A stretch of 64,000 bases of DNA. Source: Yersinia aldovae ATCC 35236. GTDB taxonomy: Bacteria; Pseudomonadota; Gammaproteobacteria; Enterobacterales; Enterobacteriaceae. Below are positions 38,662-48,184 of this stretch, piece after piece. Each line of letters begins with the position of its first letter. Within the stretch, counting starts at the first letter, position 1. A program made the translations under genes and the position numbers. The stretch is from contig NZ_ACCB01000002.1 of assembly GCF_000173735.1 (NCBI RefSeq), positions 124,001 through 188,000 of the forward strand, given 5' to 3'. The notes beneath the pieces are model-generated. The model was not told the origin of the DNA and ran no database searches. It saw only the letters and a program-made list of their open reading frames with translations.

Positions 38662-39441
38662 ATGTTGCCTGAACTTTCCGATGCTGAAACCCTGCGTTAC
38701 AATCGGCAAATTGTCCTGCGCGGTTTCGATTTTGACGGGCAAGAAAAACTCAAAGCAGCCAGAGTATTGATCGTAGGCTTAGGCGGCCTTGGCTGTGCGG
38801 CAGCGCAATATCTGGCTGCCGCAGGCGTGGGCCACCTTACGCTACTGGATTTTGATACCGTTTCTCTTTCTAACTTACAACGGCAAATTCTGCATCACGA
38901 TGACCGTATCGGGCTGCCAAAAGTCGCTTCAGCGGCACTAGCACTAGCAGAAATCAATCCCCACCTGACACTCAATACCCTTGATTCTCAGTTAGATGAC
39001 GAGAAACTCTCCGCCGTTATCGCAGAACACCAGGCCGTGTTGGATTGTACCGACAATGTTATCAGCCGCGAGCAACTCAACCGCCTTTGCTATGCACAGC
39101 AAAAGCCACTGGTTTCCGGTGCAGCAATCCGCATGGAGGGGCAAGTGAGTGTGTTTACTTATCAGGAAAATCAGCCCTGTTATCGCTGCCTGAGCCGGTT
39201 ATTTGGCAGCAATGCCTTAACCTGTGTTGAAGCTGGTGTTATGGCCCCACTGGTTGGGATTATTGGTAATTTACAAGCGATGGAAGCGATAAAACTGCTG
39301 GCGAACTATGGTCAGGTAATCGCTGGCGGCTTGTTGATGTATGACGCCATGACCGCTGAATTTCGTAGCCTGAAGCTGGCAAAAGATCCCCAGTGTGAAG
39401 TTTGCAGCAACAGTAAGGTTGCGGACATACCTATTTTATAG
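38662..39441 (+). CDS. moeB: Molybdopterin-synthase adenylyltransferase MoeB
   Basis: Protein of 259 residues (E. coli MoeB is 249). It adenylates the C-terminal glycine of MoaD using ATP, as ubiquitin-activating enzymes do. The nucleotide loop GLGGLGCAAAQYLAAAGVG is near residue 40. Zinc-binding pairs are CYRCL and CEVCSN. The C-terminus SKVADIPIL is a short extension. It follows moeA in the same operon and is closed by a terminator at 39537. Confidence 0.95.
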   Translation: MLPELSDAETLRYNRQIVLRGFDFDGQEKLKAARVLIVGLGGLGCAAAQYLAAAGVGHLTLLDFDTVSLSNLQRQILHHDDRIGLPKVASAALALAEINPHLTLNTLDSQLDDEKLSAVIAEHQAVLDCTDNVISREQLNRLCYAQQKPLVSGAAIRMEGQVSVFTYQENQPCYRCLSRLFGSNALTCVEAGVMAPLVGIIGNLQAMEAIKLLANYGQVIAGGLLMYDAMTAEFRSLKLAKDPQCEVCSNSKVADIPIL

Positions 39442-39536
39442 CACCGAGACAACTGGGCCGGGCCGCGTTCTGGCAGCTGGCATCACCACGGCCCACTCGG
39501 TATATTCTCGGCTCATCAACGTTGTTATCGCTCTGC

Positions 39537-39564
39537 GGGAGGCTAATAGCCTCCCTTATTTTTT
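39537..39564 (+). terminator. Terminator of moeA-moeB
   Basis: GGGAGGCT-AAT-AGCCTCCC hairpin followed by TTATTTTTT about 95 bases after moeB. It is a strong intrinsic terminator. The remaining gap to 39789 is AT-rich and should hold the promoter of the next gene. Confidence 0.9.
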
Positions 39565-39789
39565 GGATTCCGACATTTTAAGGCTTATCTATTACTTCTC
39601 TTTCTTAAGGAATAAGGGCGTAAGTCATACCAACAATCCTTATTTTCCATTAATTACCATTACCTTTTTCGACTTTTCTTTGTTCCGTCTTAGTCAAATA
39701 GTGAGTTAATAATTGATGTACTAATATGTTTTCCTCGTAAATTATTTTCTTAACTTAATTCAATCTTCATTTATTCATGGTGGAGTTGA

Positions 39790-42216
39790 ATGCTATCCGG
39801 AGTTAGCTTTATGTTGCCCCCTGTTTTACGTACTACACCTATTGCTTTGAGCCTATTATTGGCACTGGGCTTCTCTTCCACATTATCCGCCGCCGTTGCA
39901 GATATTCCGACCAACATGTCAATTCAGCAAACTGAAATTGCAAATAGCAATAGTACATCTGAAGCATCGAGACAAATTCATCTGACTCAAAAGGGTTCTC
40001 CGTATTACTTTAATACACAACAAAAGCGTCAATTCCTTACACATCCAACGCAATCCAGCGGTTTTTGGGCAAGTAAAGGTGACAACCTGCGGATTGAGTA
40101 CCAACATCAGGGGGAAGATATTGATACGTTGCCTGAGCTGTGGATTGTGCCGGTTAATAAAGGTCAGCAAAAGGACTTTGATCGTCAGGTCGTTAAACTA
40201 CAGCAAGGCATCAATGAGATTGAGGTTCAGAATACTGGCCCCATTTATTTTACAGCAACGAATCAACCCGGTAGCAGTGAGATTACAGTTAATCTGCTAG
40301 AGGGCGGCAAGCCAATGCCTCGCTTTATTCTGGATGAAAATACTGTTGAAGACTGGCGGCAACAGTTGGCACAATTTGGTGATGCTCCTTTTGCCGAACT
40401 GGTGGGCAAACGCATGATTCTCACCATGCCGCTCGAAGATATGCGTGATAAAGCGAGCGATCCTAAAGGTGTATTAGTGTTGTGGGATCGTATTGTCGAC
40501 CTCGCAGAAAAACAGTTCGGCCTCAGTAACGAGAGGGCTTTCCCCCATAGTGCAACGCCTTTCCAATACCAGTTTGTCAGCAAGCCAGATAGTACGGGCG
40601 GCTATATGTCAGCATCCAATTACTGGCTGGGTTCCAACACTGGCGGTATTGCAGAAGTCATTAATCCCCAAAAATTACAAAGTGATGGCTGGGGACCGTG
40701 GCATGAATTGGGCCACCATTATCAAATGCCAGCATGGACTTTTGATAATGATACTGAAACCACGGTAAACCTGACCTCTTTGTATGTTCAGCGAGCGCTG
40801 GGAGAGACCTCACGTCTTGAAGCTGAATCACGCTGGGATGCTATCACCGCCTTTTTAAATGAAAGAAGCAAAAGCTATGAGGATGGCGACGGATTTGTCC
40901 GTTTGGGTATGTTTTGGCAACTGGATTTAGCATTCGGCAAGGACTTCTACCAACGCCTTGGTGATCGTTATCGCACACTTCCGCCAGCAGAATGGCCAAA
41001 GAATAACGATGAGAAAAAACAGCGTTTCCTGCTCGAAACCAGCCGAGTTTCTGGTATTAATCTGAAAGCCTTTTTCCATAAATGGGGAATAAAACCGACA
41101 AAAGAAACCAGCGCCCAATTAAAGGCAATGAATTTATCTGATTTAAGGACACCTATTTGGGAAAATAGAGACAGTAATGTTGTCCATAGTTACCCGTTAA
41201 CCCAGCAAAATATTACCGGCGATGTACGAGTGCCTGACACAGTCAATGCGGGGGATATATTCAGCGTATCTGTAGAGGTGACGAATCGCAATGTATCAGC
41301 CTTGACCTACCAATGGGATATTCCAAAGGGCATTGACGTTATTGCGGATAATGGCAAAGAAATTACCCTGCGAGCACCACGTAACGTATTACAAAATGCC
41401 ATGCTGTCCATTCCGGTTACTGTAACGGATAGCAATAATATGGCTATGAGACTGGCCAGTTCGACGCAATTGAAAACCAATGGTGAAAATAGTTCGCCCC
41501 GCGAAGCCTACAATGAACTGATCAAACAGCGCTACCAAGTAGGGGGCGATTTTAATCACTGGAGTGAAGCATCCCGTCAAGGTATCACAGGTACATTCTA
41601 TCTATACGATAATCACTACACTGGTACTCGAGATTATTTCCGTTTAAAAACAAAATCATATTGGTATTTCCCTAGTAATCAAACCAGCAATTCATATTGG
41701 GAATACTTGGAAAGTTACGATGGCACTCAATATCTAAGCGGTGAAATTATTGAGGAAGCCACGCCAGAAACGGTAGAAAAACCAGTGCAGTGCAGTGTAC
41801 CATCCTGGCAGCAGAAAGTTTATAACGGACCAACTACTATCAGTAAAGACGGGCGTGTTTACACCAACAAGTGGTGGGTATCCGCCGCAACCGTACCAGG
41901 TGATGCCGCAGTAACTGACACCACCAGTAACGGCACCGATGGGAGTAAGGTTTGGAAAGACGATGGAATATGCGATACCACGCTTGAAGATGAGCTGAAA
42001 ATCCAGTCAAAACCTGTCGCTGCGCAACAGTGTAGCGCGCCATCCTGGCAGCAGAAAGTCTATAGCGGCCCGACGACAGTCAGTAAAGATGGGCGAGTTT
42101 ATATCAACAAGTGGTGGGTCTCTGCTGAGACTATACCCGGTGATAACGCAGTAACCGACACCACAGGCAACGGCACCGGCTGGAATAAGGTCTGGGAGGA
42201 TAAAGGAGCCTGCTAA
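39790..42216 (+). CDS. Secreted M60/enhancin-like metalloprotease with two C-terminal carbohydrate-binding-type repeats
   Basis: Protein of 808 residues. A signal peptide (LALSLLLALGFSSTLSAAVA region, residues about 15-36) is present; ATG 39811 is an equally good start with GGAG eight bases upstream. The zinc motif HELGH is at 305-309, with a candidate third ligand Glu in NDTETT, as in peptidase M60 and viral enhancins that cut mucins. Two repeats of about 61 residues (668-728 and 748-808), each CSxPSWQQKVYxGPTTxSKDGRVYxNKWWVS, look like chitin-binding type 3 modules. The likely role is degradation of mucin or peritrophic matrix glycoproteins in the gut of an animal or insect host. No partner gene is adjacent. 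Confidence 0.85.
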   Translation: MLSGVSFMLPPVLRTTPIALSLLLALGFSSTLSAAVADIPTNMSIQQTEIANSNSTSEASRQIHLTQKGSPYYFNTQQKRQFLTHPTQSSGFWASKGDNLRIEYQHQGEDIDTLPELWIVPVNKGQQKDFDRQVVKLQQGINEIEVQNTGPIYFTATNQPGSSEITVNLLEGGKPMPRFILDENTVEDWRQQLAQFGDAPFAELVGKRMILTMPLEDMRDKASDPKGVLVLWDRIVDLAEKQFGLSNERAFPHSATPFQYQFVSKPDSTGGYMSASNYWLGSNTGGIAEVINPQKLQSDGWGPWHELGHHYQMPAWTFDNDTETTVNLTSLYVQRALGETSRLEAESRWDAITAFLNERSKSYEDGDGFVRLGMFWQLDLAFGKDFYQRLGDRYRTLPPAEWPKNNDEKKQRFLLETSRVSGINLKAFFHKWGIKPTKETSAQLKAMNLSDLRTPIWENRDSNVVHSYPLTQQNITGDVRVPDTVNAGDIFSVSVEVTNRNVSALTYQWDIPKGIDVIADNGKEITLRAPRNVLQNAMLSIPVTVTDSNNMAMRLASSTQLKTNGENSSPREAYNELIKQRYQVGGDFNHWSEASRQGITGTFYLYDNHYTGTRDYFRLKTKSYWYFPSNQTSNSYWEYLESYDGTQYLSGEIIEEATPETVEKPVQCSVPSWQQKVYNGPTTISKDGRVYTNKWWVSAATVPGDAAVTDTTSNGTDGSKVWKDDGICDTTLEDELKIQSKPVAAQQCSAPSWQQKVYSGPTTVSKDGRVYINKWWVSAETIPGDNAVTDTTGNGTGWNKVWEDKGAC
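41791..42213 (+). repeat. Tandem duplication encoding two C-terminal modules
   Basis: Segments 41791-41973 and 42031-42213 are similar DNA copies 240 bases apart, for example sharing CATCCTGGCAGCAGAAAGT. Each encodes one cysteine-flanked, tryptophan-rich module. The copies have diverged at third positions, so the duplication is not recent. Confidence 0.8.
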
Positions 42217-42241
42217 GTAAGGCTGAGAAGACATAACAGAT

Positions 42242-42307
42242 AAAGGCAGGGGGAAACCCTGCCTTTAAAAAACTGAGCTGATGCTATCGATGCATCAGCT
42301 TTTTATT
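42242..42307. terminator. Two adjacent hairpins between the M60 protease gene and ybiT
   Basis: The first is AAAGGCAGGG (42242-42251) with CCCTGCCTTT (42257-42266). The second is AGCTGATGC (42276-42284) with GCATCAGCT (42292-42300), followed by TTTTATT on the plus strand. They serve convergent genes, and the second is the clear plus-strand terminator. Confidence 0.85.
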
Positions 42308-42340
42308 AAAAATCAATTCAATCAACAACTCATCCGTTTA

Positions 42341-43936
42341 TTACGACTGAATACCCTGGCTACGCAGGTAATCTTCATAATTACCGGTAAAGTCGACTAA
42401 CTTGTTTGGTGTCATTTCAATCACTCGGGTTGCCAAGGAACTGACAAACTCACGGTCATGGGAAACGAAGATCAACGTGCCTTCGTACATTTCCAATGCC
42501 ATGTTAAGAGCTTCAATCGATTCCATATCCAAATGGTTGGTTGGCTCATCCATTACCATAATGTTAGGGCGCTGCATCATCAGCTTACCAAACAACATCC
42601 GGCCTTTCTCACCACCAGAAAGTACTTTAACTTTCTTCTTGATATCATCCTGGCTAAACAGCAAACGGCCCAGCACACTGCGCACAGCCTGCTCGTCGTC
42701 TTTTTCCTGTTTCCACTGGCTCATCCAGTCAAATACTGTCAGGTCAATTTCAAAATCGCTGGCGTGATCCTGCGCGTAGTAACCGATCTTACTGTTTTCA
42801 GACCATTTCACGGTGCCAGAATCCGGCTCGTAATCCCCTACCAGAGTTTTCAGCAAAGTCGATTTACCGATACCATTTGGCCCGAGGATAGCCACTTTCT
42901 CACCCACTTCCAGGCGCAGATCCAGTTTTTTAAACAGCGGGCCGCTATCAAAACCTTTGGTCAATAGTTCAACTTCCAGCGCATTACGGAATAGTTTTTT
43001 ATCCTGATCAAAACGGATAAACGGGTTCTGACGGCTGGACGCTTTCACTTCATCAAGCTGAATTTTATCAATCTGACGGGCGCGTGAAGTCGCCTGCTTG
43101 GATTTAGAGGCGTTAGCACTAAAGCGGCTGACGAAAGATTGCAATTCTGAGATCTGGGCTTTTTTCTTCGCGTTATCAGACAGCAGACGATCACGCGCTT
43201 GAGTCGCTGCCGTCATGTATTCGTCATAGTTACCCGGATAAACACGCAATTCGCCATAATCCAGATCCGCCATATGCGTACACACCATATTGAGGAAGTG
43301 ACGGTCATGGGAAATAATGATCATGGTGCTGTTACGTTCATTCAGCACTTGCTCCAACCAGCGGATAGTATCGATATCCAGGTTGTTGGTTGGTTCGTCG
43401 AGTAATAAAATTTCCGGGTCTGAGAACAGGGCCTGCGCCAACAATACACGCAATTTAAAGCCAGGAGCGATTTCGCTCATCAAACCATAGTGTTGTTCAA
43501 CCGGAATACCGACACCGAGCAGCAATTCACCAGCACGGGCTTCTGCGCTGTACCCATCCATTTCACCGTAGGCAACTTCCAGATCAGCCACTTTATAGCC
43601 GTCGGCTTCGCTCATTTCAGCCATCGCGTAGATGCGGTCGCGCTCTTCTTTCACTTCCCACAGTTCGCCGTGACCCATAATAACGGTATCCAGCACTGTG
43701 TTGTTTTCAAAGGCGAATTGGTCCTGACGTAACTTACCCAGACGCTCATTCGGATCGAGGAATACGTTACCGCCGCTTGGCACCAGGTCACCACCAAGGA
43801 TTTTCATGAAGGTGGATTTACCACAACCATTAGCGCCGATCAGGCCATAGCGATTACCGCCACCGAATTTTACTGAAATGTTTTCAAACAGCGGCTTGCT
43901 GCCGAATTGCATGGTGATATTGTTAGTACTTAGCAC
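42341..43936 (-). CDS. ybiT: YbiT, ABC-F family ATPase
   Basis: Protein of 531 residues when started at GTG 43936 (E. coli YbiT is 530); a longer frame to ATG 44017 adds 27 residues absent from the family. Two ABC modules have Walker [10 protein letters not shown] and GPNGIGKST, Walker [13 protein letters not shown] and [12 protein letters not shown], and signature [13 protein letters not shown]. The charged linker between them contains [19 protein letters not shown]. It has no membrane part and by family acts on ribosomes. GAGAG/GAGCG lies before the GTG. Confidence 0.94.
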   Translation of the reverse strand: MLSTNNITMQFGSKPLFENISVKFGGGNRYGLIGANGCGKSTFMKILGGDLVPSGGNVFLDPNERLGKLRQDQFAFENNTVLDTVIMGHGELWEVKEERDRIYAMAEMSEADGYKVADLEVAYGEMDGYSAEARAGELLLGVGIPVEQHYGLMSEIAPGFKLRVLLAQALFSDPEILLLDEPTNNLDIDTIRWLEQVLNERNSTMIIISHDRHFLNMVCTHMADLDYGELRVYPGNYDEYMTAATQARDRLLSDNAKKKAQISELQSFVSRFSANASKSKQATSRARQIDKIQLDEVKASSRQNPFIRFDQDKKLFRNALEVELLTKGFDSGPLFKKLDLRLEVGEKVAILGPNGIGKSTLLKTLVGDYEPDSGTVKWSENSKIGYYAQDHASDFEIDLTVFDWMSQWKQEKDDEQAVRSVLGRLLFSQDDIKKKVKVLSGGEKGRMLFGKLMMQRPNIMVMDEPTNHLDMESIEALNMALEMYEGTLIFVSHDREFVSSLATRVIEMTPNKLVDFTGNYEDYLRSQGIQS

Positions 43937-44157
43937 AGCGCTCGCTCTCGATTGGATTACTGAATAGGGATATTCAAGAATATTAGAAAATGTGATTCGG
44001 CGCGCATTATGCCACAAGATGGCGAGAGTATCGCCCTCAGTTTTGCACGAAATCTCACCAAGCGGGTAAATACCGGGGCTAGTGGCTATTAAGGTAATGC
44101 CAGATACCGATAAAAGGGGCGATATAGCCCCTCAAGTTGATAACGTTATCTGTGTTA

Positions 44158-45567
44158 TCACTGCGCAATACAGTGCAGTGCGCTGCATTTATCCAATAGG
44201 AAAGGCCGCAGATAACCCACGGTATTCGACATCGGTAATACCTCTTCACTGAGACAAATATTTAATACGTTACGGATATAGTCGCGCCGCTGTTGAATCC
44301 GTTGCCATACTTCGGGGTACTCAGTGGCCAGTTGGTGGCGAAGCTGTTGATCAGCTAATGCAATACCATCCTCGGCACTCACCCCCGCATAACCTTTCAC
44401 CGAGGGAATAATATCGATTTGGAATATCATCCCGCTGTTAATCTTCTCTTCGGAGCCACTGTAGATAGGCGAACATAGCCACTCTTCATCCGCCACCAAA
44501 TGGCCTGGATTTAACGACCAATGGTATTGCGATTTTGGGAATACAGACTCAACCAACGCATACATCTCTTTGCCAGACATACCGATTCGGATATTTTCCA
44601 GCCAGGCCACGACGGCAGTGTAATAAGGTATCGCGACTTTATCGAGGTAATCCTTTTCCGCTGCTGGCAGCTCCTCTGCCTGATGGACTGCATAGCCGGT
44701 TCTACTGCTTAAACCACCTTTAAACCCAGTCGTCAGTGATATTTTATCGCCCTGTTGCACAACCTTATCGCCAGGATACAAATTAGCCTGCTCAAAACGA
44801 TTACCGGTGGCCGCAATCATGACAACACTATTGGGTTGTCCTTCTCCCGCCAAATAACTGCCAAGCTGTTTTTCTGTTTTGCCAATATCTACTGCGGCCA
44901 AGGCATTGAGGATACAATTGGAGGCTAAATTGGCTCCGTATTCATAATGTGCCAGTTCATTGGCATTATTGGTCATTCTGGCAGCGTTGTCGCAACCAAT
45001 AAATACGTTTGTCGCATTAATAACCGCTGTTGTGGGTAAAACGGCCTGCTTGACAGCATCCAAAATAAAATTAGGGATATCAAATAGTTGATCGTTATCC
45101 TCTAACTTACTGGTAAATAGTTTCCAACCTGCCACACCCACTTTATTAGCTTGCCCAATACCTGTTTCTGCTAATAATTCTGGCAAGGTTTTGCTATTTT
45201 CCATCGGTTGGTTAGGCAGGGAAAAATAGGGCACATGAATCGCAGTATTATTGATCCTTGCATGTTGAGACAATTTTAAATTTTCATTACCCAACAATAA
45301 ATAGACGGCCCCTGAAACATGCAGCACCATTACGGCCTCTTCGAATCGGGGGATAAATCCAGTTAGATACTCAAAATTACCACCATGCTCTTTATCGGCA
45401 TAAACCAATAGGTAATCGATATCGTCACGGAGCATATTATTGATTATTTTTTCTTTGCGAAAAGAGATGGTTTTATCACTCAGTGGAACACAGCAAGCAG
45501 TATTAAAACCCATTGGTGCCACAACCGAGTTCAGTGTTACACGGCGTTTAGCTATCATCTTTTCCAT
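44158..45567 (-). CDS. M24-family (aminopeptidase P/creatinase-like) protein with altered metal site
   Basis: Protein of 469 residues. An N-terminal creatinase-like domain (about 40-190) is followed by a pita-bread domain. The usual metal ligands are only partly kept: the two aspartates expected in the D-G-...-S-D-T-R segment are replaced in LTTGFKGGLSSRTGY (residues 278-292), the histidine in NPGH (356) remains, the first glutamate appears as Asp385 in FQIDIIP, and Glu399 in SAEDG remains. It may bind no metal and act as a non-catalytic relative. It is probably co-transcribed with the CDF gene 26 bases upstream on the same strand. Confidence 0.75.
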   Translation of the reverse strand: MEKMIAKRRVTLNSVVAPMGFNTACCVPLSDKTISFRKEKIINNMLRDDIDYLLVYADKEHGGNFEYLTGFIPRFEEAVMVLHVSGAVYLLLGNENLKLSQHARINNTAIHVPYFSLPNQPMENSKTLPELLAETGIGQANKVGVAGWKLFTSKLEDNDQLFDIPNFILDAVKQAVLPTTAVINATNVFIGCDNAARMTNNANELAHYEYGANLASNCILNALAAVDIGKTEKQLGSYLAGEGQPNSVVMIAATGNRFEQANLYPGDKVVQQGDKISLTTGFKGGLSSRTGYAVHQAEELPAAEKDYLDKVAIPYYTAVVAWLENIRIGMSGKEMYALVESVFPKSQYHWSLNPGHLVADEEWLCSPIYSGSEEKINSGMIFQIDIIPSVKGYAGVSAEDGIALADQQLRHQLATEYPEVWQRIQQRRDYIRNVLNICLSEEVLPMSNTVGYLRPFLLDKCSALHCIAQ

Positions 45568-45593
45568 AATAATTATTTCCCTGGTTAATCAGT

Positions 45594-46532
45594 TTAAAGC
45601 CACTTGGCATCACGGGTAAAAGAGATTGTTAGCCAGCGATGAGGCCCAGACTCACCAATTTCTTTAGCGATTTCATCACGTATCTTGTCGAAATAACTCA
45701 CGCCACGGGTCTCCATTTCCGGTGAAATAACCACATGAATCTCTATAAATAATCCTCGCCCCATACGGGTGGCATAGTGGGAATAATCGATAAATTTATA
45801 TTTTGCCATTAACCGCTCCATTAGCGTTTCAATGGCATTATCCAGTCTATCCGGCGTCATCTGTAACACTTCGCGCACAGCTGCAATCACCGTTTTAATC
45901 GGAACAGGTATTAATATCAGTGTTAATAACGCCAGAACACTAGGATCGGTATAAACAATCAGGTGTTCATACCGGGTGCCCTCCAAACTCCAGGAGATCA
46001 GAAATGCCACCAATAAGGCTGCGCTGATGCAGGCTGACATCAACCAGCTTTTGGTATCCAGTGCAATCAACTCAGATTTAACCCGCTTATTTAAACGACG
46101 TTGCTTTAAAAAGAGAGTGAAACAGAAAATACTGACCACTAATGCATACACAATAGCCCAGCCCAACTCCAGTTCGCGCCCCCCCTCAAAAATACCTTTG
46201 ATCGCATTAACAAATGCGTAAAGGCAGAGAAAGGCCAGCAAACTGCCGTTGAAAGCCAATACTAACGGCTCAACATGCCAGAAACCATATTGAAAACGCC
46301 GGCTGTGAGGCTGCCCGAGTAATCGTGAAACCAGCAGAGATAAACTGCACATTCCAGCATCCAGTGCAGAGAACATTCCATCGAAAATAATCGACATTGA
46401 GCCACATACGATACCGAAGACTATCCCCATTGATGCAATAAATAGCGTACAAAAAATTGAACGCTTTAGGATTTTCTGCTCAAGCTTGGTGTCATGCAGC
46501 ATGGGTGGAACCGACTCACTGAGTATCGTCAT
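45594..46532 (-). CDS. Cation diffusion facilitator family transporter
   Basis: Protein of 312 residues with six predicted helices. The second helix carries SIIFDGMFSALDAG, the acidic metal-path motif of CDF proteins, but helix five (ELIALDTKSWLMSA) has Leu-Asp rather than the more common His-x3-Asp, so metal choice may be unusual. The C-terminal cytoplasmic domain includes HYATRMGRGLFIEIHVVI. The substrate (zinc, iron or manganese) cannot be told. It is upstream of the M24-like gene, 26 bases away, suggesting an operon. Confidence 0.85.
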   Translation of the reverse strand: MTILSESVPPMLHDTKLEQKILKRSIFCTLFIASMGIVFGIVCGSMSIIFDGMFSALDAGMCSLSLLVSRLLGQPHSRRFQYGFWHVEPLVLAFNGSLLAFLCLYAFVNAIKGIFEGGRELELGWAIVYALVVSIFCFTLFLKQRRLNKRVKSELIALDTKSWLMSACISAALLVAFLISWSLEGTRYEHLIVYTDPSVLALLTLILIPVPIKTVIAAVREVLQMTPDRLDNAIETLMERLMAKYKFIDYSHYATRMGRGLFIEIHVVISPEMETRGVSYFDKIRDEIAKEIGESGPHRWLTISFTRDAKWL

Positions 46533-47007
46533 GATTACACCTATTTTTATTACAACCCATTGTTTTTAATTATAATCCACCTTGGCAAGTGAATCGCAAT
46601 TAGAACAGTGAAGATAAATCAGAGCTGATAATAGTTTGTCATATTATTCTAGTTTTACAAATAAATAGCACAATAAGTCCTTAGCCATATCCTGTGTTAA
46701 TCTATTGTTTTCACTTATTTAAAATATGATGTTTTTGTCATCAATGATATTATATCGCCTACTACACTTTAGTGTATTAATTTAGCCTGTCATTTTCGTC
46801 TTTATCTTAAGGCTATTTCCTGAAAGTTCCTTATACTTAATTTTAGTAATAGCGTTATTTAAGCATCTCCGTATAAACCATTAGCCAATGGCTAAACTAC
46901 GGGAAAGTACTATTCGTAAAAACGTTATTTCTGCATAAGGTTATCTTTATATAACGCTATTTTTACATCAAGATAGTATCCGTAACTGCAAGTATGCTGA
47001 GGATGAT
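46533..47007. other. Long AT-rich divergent intergenic region
   Basis: 475 bases between the divergent CDF transporter and alpha/beta hydrolase genes. It contains the TTAGCCAATGGCTAA palindrome at 46881-46895 but no credible ORF, and no repeat that I recognise. Promoters for both genes should lie here. Confidence 0.45.
46881..46895. promoter_or_regulatory. 15-base palindrome upstream of the alpha/beta hydrolase gene
   Basis: TTAGCCA-A-TGGCTAA is perfectly symmetrical and about 115 bases before the hydrolase start. Its size and AT-ended arms suit a MarR, TetR or LysR-type operator. No cognate regulator gene is adjacent. Confidence 0.35.
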
Positions 47008-47700
47008 ATGGCGAAGAAATTCAATATTTTGCTGGTACATGGCGCTTGGGCTGATGGCTCGCAATGGCGTCATATCATTCCTGAATTACATGCCCAGGGC
47101 CACCGGGTTATTGCGATCCAAAATCCCTTAACATCGCTGGCATACGATGTAGAACGTGCCATAAAGATTACTGCTGCGTTATATGGCCCTACACTTTTAG
47201 TCGGTCACTCCTATGGTGGCATGGTGATTACACAGGTCGGCCACCTACAGAACGTCGTCGGCATGGTTTATCTTTCGGCCTTTGCCCCCGATGCCGGTGA
47301 AAGTTTGTCCAGTACTTTCGCATTACGTAAACCGCCCATTGGCGCAGCTTCTATTCGCCCTGATGATAATGGTTTTCTGTGGATTGATACTGACAAGTAC
47401 CATGAAAATATGTGTCATGACATCGATAAAAACGAAGCATTGGTCATGGCGTTGACACAAAAACCGCTCGCCGCCCGTGTGTTTACAGATAAATCTGCTC
47501 AACCGGCTTGGCGGATTAAACCTTGTTGGTATCAGATATCGACAGAAGACAGAATGTTGCCGGTCGAGACACAACGCGAATTAGCAGAACGAACTCAGGC
47601 ACAAAAAGTTGTTGAATTGCCTTCGAGTCACCTTGCCTTAGTCTCCCACCCGCAGCAGGTACTCGCACTGATTGACGATGCGATAAAAATGGTCGGATGA
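47008..47700 (+). CDS. Alpha/beta hydrolase
   Basis: Protein of 230 residues. The oxyanion region LLVHGAWADGSQW is near residue 8, the nucleophile Ser68 lies in GHSYGG, Asp is in STEDRMLP and His in SSHLALVSHP, completing a catalytic triad. It resembles the small cytoplasmic esterase/HNL-like group often annotated as alpha/beta hydrolase; the substrate is unknown. A GAGGATGAT sequence before the ATG includes a ribosome binding site. It is a single gene. Confidence 0.88.
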   Translation: MAKKFNILLVHGAWADGSQWRHIIPELHAQGHRVIAIQNPLTSLAYDVERAIKITAALYGPTLLVGHSYGGMVITQVGHLQNVVGMVYLSAFAPDAGESLSSTFALRKPPIGAASIRPDDNGFLWIDTDKYHENMCHDIDKNEALVMALTQKPLAARVFTDKSAQPAWRIKPCWYQISTEDRMLPVETQRELAERTQAQKVVELPSSHLALVSHPQQVLALIDDAIKMVG

Positions 47701-47754
47701 TGCGTATAATTGTGACGAACGCGGGCAAAGCAATATACCCGCGCAATCATATCA

Positions 47755-47982
47755 TCAGTAACTCACACCAAACCCGACATAGTCTGGATCAGGGTTCATC
47801 CAATCATCATTAGTGCAATGGCGGCTGCGATGGCATGATAATGCCCGCTGTGCGCTGGTTCGCTGATCGCCATAAACACTGAATTTTGCTTTGCGAGGTT
47901 CTGAGTTGCCTTGCTCAGGAAACCATGTGCCACCGCATCCGGTTAGCAGTAATGCCAGCAACCCTATTGTGCCGTACCTCAT
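47755..47982 (-). CDS. Small predicted lipoprotein
   Basis: Protein of 75 residues with a lipoprotein signal: MRYGTIGLLALLLTGC, giving a lipobox LLTGC with the acylated cysteine at 16. The mature part is short and polar (FPEQGNSEPRKAKFSVYGDQRTSAQRALSCHRS...). I do not recognise the family. The signal peptide and a GGGAG site before the ATG make it likely to be real. Confidence 0.65.
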   Translation of the reverse strand: MRYGTIGLLALLLTGCGGTWFPEQGNSEPRKAKFSVYGDQRTSAQRALSCHRSRHCTNDDWMNPDPDYVGFGVSY

Positions 47983-48102
47983 TAATTACTCCCTGTTATT
48001 AATTAAATCAGGTGAGCAATAATAATGAAATCAATTATCATTATCAACAATGAAATAGCACAAAACTCTGCAACTGCCTGCTTATGCAGCAAACGACAGA
48101 CG

Positions 48103-48130
48103 AAAAAAATCCGCACGAAGGCGGATTTTT
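48103..48130 (-). terminator. Terminator of ompX
   Basis: AAAATCCGC (48106-48114) and GCGGATTTT (48121-48129) with a six-base loop, flanked by A-runs and T-runs. Read on the minus strand it ends in a T tract, 55 bases after the ompX stop. Confidence 0.85.
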
Positions 48131-48184
48131 ATCAGACACAGCATATCACTGTTGAGGATGAATGCTGATGAGCACAAGCTATAC

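Noticed and set aside
39395-39709. Plus-strand frame of 104 codons after moeB
   Set aside because: It starts inside moeB in another frame and runs through the moeAB terminator; no family sense.
43937-44017. N-terminal extension of YbiT by 27 residues
   Set aside because: The GTG at 43936 gives the length and start of the E. coli protein; the extension has no conserved features.
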